Source: Ciona savignyi
Lineage: Eukaryota; Chordata; Ascidiacea; Phlebobranchia; Cionidae
Direction: 5' to 3'
DNA: 64,000 bases
Assembly (NCBI GenBank): GCA_000149265.1
Contig: CH002768.1
Location: 561,295 to 625,294, forward strand
In this document: positions 62,501 through 64,000 of the stretch, in pieces
How the letters are laid out: each line of letters begins with the position of its first letter
Position numbering within the stretch: position 1 is the stretch's first letter
The notes under the pieces: generated by a model
Databases searched by the model: none
What the model was told of the DNA's origin: nothing
The model's input: only the letters and a program-made list of their open reading frames with translations
Translations under genes and position numbers: made by a program

Positions 62501-64000
62501 TCTACCAGAAGGAAAAATGGAATCGCAATAAAACTTTGGTATTTGTTAGACAACATGGTCTAGATATACAGAAACCCGAATTTCCGGTGATAAATCCAGG
62601 GGAATTCCCCTGGGTCGTTACAAAACAAAACGGTATTTTTTTTCTAAAAAATTTGCCTTTTTTGGGCATAGCGCTTGAACGGCTGTTACAATTAGAATCA
62701 GATTTTCTAAAATGTAAGTGCATTAGTCACTGATTTATCACTAAGAAAAAATAAAAAAATTACCTATAGGGAAATACCTTAAAAATAGGATTTTGTTCTC
62801 AAATCATGATTGTGACAAGCATGCTATGTCGCCCCGACATCTACCAAAAGTAGTAATGGAATCGCAGAAAAAATTTGACATTTGTAAAAGAACATGGTCT
62901 AGATATGCAGAAATCAAAATTTTGGGTAATGAATCTAGGGGAATTCCCCTGAGACGTTAAAATCCAAAAGGTTTTTTTTCCAATAAATTAGCTTTTTGGG
63001 GCGTATAGCGCTTAAACGGCTGCTCTAACTATATTTAGATTTGGTGAAATGTTAGACCATTAGACAGTATGTGCCAATTAAAAGAAGAAAAAAACATTTA
63101 CTTAGGGTAATTACGTTAAAAACAAAGTTATGTTCCTGAATTAAGATTGTGACAGGCATGCCATATCGCACTGACATCTCCAACAAAGAGTCTACAAATC
63201 AGATTAAAACTTTAAGAATTGTTACATAGCATGACCCACATATGTTAAAACAGAAACTTATCTACCAAACCTAGGGGAATTCCCTGATACCATGAAAAAC
63301 TAAATCGGGCTGTTTTGGCAATTTAGCTTCATTTCACTTCGGCGCTTGAAACAACGGTTTAATTTAAAGCATTTGTGGTGAAAATGTTCGTAAATTTAAG
63401 ACGTTTATTCTTTTTTGAACTACACATGGAAAGGAAATTTGGTTTGATAACTACGGGACCCATGCGTTTATGCTTGCAGAAACAAACTACACATTCAATG
63501 TATAAAATACAAGTTGTGGTGACAAGGGACCCTGTAGCATAAATATATGGCATACAACATGTGTTTTACAAATAGTGGTCGTTAAACAGGTGGTTGACAC
63601 TCTCTAGTATTAAAAAAAATACCATTACAGATTCAAAACTTATCCAGGTAAAAATACATTAATCAACTTTTTTAACATAATTCTTACCGGTTCAAACATT
63701 GACGAACTCTTAATTGGATACCAGATCCACAGGAAGATGAACAACGGGACCATCCAGACCATGGGGACCAGATGGATTCCGCTCTACTGCTTATTGGAGG
63801 AACAGTGGTGGAGGTGGTGGTTGATGGGACGCTGGTTGATTGCGGTAATGGGGTGGGTTGGGGTTCAGTGGGTGGTGGGGTTGAGGGGGGCTGTGTCTGC
63901 GGCACTGTTGGAAATGTTCTAGGGGTCGTAAACATGGGTGTGGTTGAGGGCTGGGTTGGGGGAGTTGTTCGTGGGGGAGTGAAAAATAATATGGTGGATG
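56582..64000 (-). CDS. Thrombospondin type-1 repeat / von Willebrand A domain protein, 5' end missing
   Basis: Read on the - strand, exons are 63688-64000 (partial), 60597-60805, 59953-60221, 59458-59608, 58824-58980, 58370-58514, 57703-57862, 56582-56817; phases close throughout and give at least 545 aa. Order of parts: Pro/Thr-rich mucin-like linker; TSR1 (WSPWSGWSRCSSSCGSG to CNANVC); TSR2 (WGQWTSSDCIPDC to LSDTLC); a second Pro/Thr-rich linker built of short PTTP/PAAPTNP repeats; TSR3 (TWSQWASEECRAQCGESG to VAEPC); then a VWA domain over four exons (DFLFLVDSS, DDKSRVGVQLFSE, SSAGDRPGIPNVIVAL, STIIAVTATPP). The protein ends inside or just after the VWA fold. The family suggests a secreted adhesion or matrix protein. 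The MIDAS looks inactive (DSSNK for DxSxS; the usual TDG is VSA). It faces SLC30A9 tail to tail, 531 bp apart; AATAAA on this strand is at 56555-56560. Confidence 0.85.
57175..57690. mobile_element. Nested SINEs: SINE-B inserted into SINE-A
   Basis: A - strand SINE-A (57175-57281) is followed by a + strand SINE-A starting near 57282 that is split by a full SINE-B (57326-57618, - strand). The 10-bp ACATATACAG occurs at 57316-57325 and again at 57619-57628 as the target duplication, after which SINE-A resumes (AACGGTCTTAGTGACG, GGGGTCGAAACTAAGC). It defines SINE-B as 293 bp, with a GATAGGAT-type tail and a tRNA-like head (GTTGGTCTAACGGTTAAGTG in sense). Confidence 0.88.
57925..58015 (-). repeat. 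SINE-B fragment
   Basis: AAAAATCGTCAGATCACCTC, GCGTTACCGAAGCTATCGCA and GAGACGTTCCTTTA, preceded by a SINE-A 3' end (GGTTTCGAAACTTGGCTCGG). Confidence 0.65.
58588..58775. mobile_element. GA-rich MITE, copy 4
   Basis: Starts GGAAGAAGGGAATCTGC and ends TTCCCTTTTTTCCCTCCTTTTAG, with AATGCCCTAATCTTTAATTTAG inside. It lies between two VWA exons of the - strand gene, 49 bases from the nearer one. Confidence 0.7.
59040..59450 (+). repeat. SINE-B copy plus a second 3' part
   Basis: A copy from GCGTTGCCTTTCAACCGAAG to about 59290, then a repeated 3' portion (CAATAGCTCAGGTAACCCTA to ATGGGAATAAAAATGAATAT). The second part stops 8-10 bases from a TSR exon of the - strand gene. Confidence 0.75.
59621..59780. 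repeat. Two-copy tandem duplication, 77-bp period
   Basis: TACCCTAGTATTAAATTACAG and its nearly identical second copy begin at about 59625 and 59702. They are almost unchanged, so the event is recent. Intronic. Confidence 0.85.
60415..60590 (-). repeat. SINE-B copy, truncated
   Basis: GTAGGATAGGATATTAAGAG tail, ACACACAGGCAATCATTCGA, CTCGCGCCCAACATCAGG and AATTTGGTAGCCTAGAACCC. It ends at the donor of the TSR1/TSR2 exon. Confidence 0.75.
61073..61204. repeat. Minisatellite, four copies of a 33-bp unit
   Basis: Units start at 61073, 61106, 61139 and 61172 with GCGTTAACGGAGCATTTTTC and are almost identical. Because 33 is a multiple of three, the - strand stays open over it, but it lies in an intron. 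Confidence 0.93.
61212..61280 (-). pseudogene. tRNA-Gly (GCC) pseudogene
   Basis: On the - strand the 3' half has a perfect T arm (CCGGGTTCGATTCCCGG) and CCAATGCA acceptor end, and the 5' half has the D-loop text TTAAGTGGTAAAAT. The anticodon loop reads CTGCCCC, giving GCC. The acceptor stem has two mismatches, the anticodon stem does not pair, and the variable loop is one base short, so it is not a working tRNA. It touches the 33-bp minisatellite on one side and a SINE-A on the other. Confidence 0.75.
61280..61390 (+). repeat. SINE-A copy
   Basis: TACGGTCGTGTGGCCGAATCG, then CCGTAACTAGTTCGAAACAT. Followed by a T run at about 61431-61454. Confidence 0.75.
61460..63350. repeat. Satellite array, ~336-bp monomer, about 5.7 copies
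   Basis: Monomers begin near 61467, 61802, 62139, 62475, 62814 and 63151 with a GACAAGCACGCCATGTCGCC-type start. Each carries GACATCTACCA, a palindrome centred on GGGGAATTCCCC, TTTTTTGGGCATAGCGCTTAA and GTAAGTGCATTAGTAACTGA. The first four are very alike; the fifth and sixth are increasingly diverged, and the sixth has lost the palindrome. The array fills most of the intron between the two exons of TSR1. No reading frame is kept across monomers. Confidence 0.93.

Noticed and set aside
62455-62733. 92-codon open frame in the satellite
   Set aside because: The frame is not kept in neighbouring monomers, so it is chance.
61073-63350. Possible CRISPR-like array
   Set aside because: Repeats are directly abutting with no unique spacers, and the context is eukaryotic.

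Overview
The window looks like nuclear DNA of an ascidian tunicate close to Ciona. The evidence is AT-rich sequence, genes of many small exons with GT-AG introns, chordate-type proteins (BORCS5, ZnT9, a C7orf25 homologue, GDNF-receptor-like proteins), dense tRNA-derived SINEs and MITEs, and splice acceptors just ahead of start codons that would suit tunicate spliced-leader trans-splicing. The species is an inference; no rRNA or mitochondrial marker is present. Two 100-N assembly gaps occur (33874-33973, 47129-47228).

Layout: 1-7.2 kb is intergenic, with short tandem repeats and a few GC-rich patches. From 7.2 to 38.5 kb lie three head-to-tail paralogous genes on the + strand. Each encodes a signal peptide, one ten-cysteine GDNF/GAS1-type domain most like domain 3 of GFR-alpha/GFRAL, an acidic or Ser/Thr-rich stalk, one membrane helix and a short tail. 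Exon phases match throughout, and the third domain exon (55 nt) and the membrane exon (76 nt) have the same length in all three genes. This tandem family of small membrane-anchored GFRAL-like receptors is the most novel content.

From 41.2 to 56.1 kb there are three housekeeping genes on the + strand: a C7orf25/UPF0415 homologue (4 exons, 418 aa), BORCS5 (3 exons, 186 aa, myristoylation motif; lysosome positioning) and SLC30A9/ZnT9 (10 exons, 541 aa, mitochondrial zinc transporter). I joined every exon by hand and all phases close.

From 64.0 down to 56.6 kb the - strand carries the 3' part of a secreted or extracellular-matrix type gene: Pro/Thr-rich linker, two thrombospondin type-1 repeats, a second Pro/Thr-rich linker, a third TSR and a C-terminal von Willebrand A domain with a degenerate metal site. 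Its 5' end lies outside the window. Its largest visible intron holds an array of about 5.7 copies of a 336-bp satellite with a palindrome centred on GGGGAATTCCCC, a 33-bp minisatellite and a decayed tRNA-Gly.

Mobile DNA: a ~110-bp tRNA-derived SINE (called SINE-A here) and a ~290-bp tRNA-derived SINE (SINE-B) are scattered everywhere, including one nested insertion with a 10-bp target duplication. There is also a piggyBac-type MITE with TTAA flanks, two hAT-type MITEs and four copies of a GA-rich inverted-repeat MITE. Family names come from reading motifs by eye; no database search was run.
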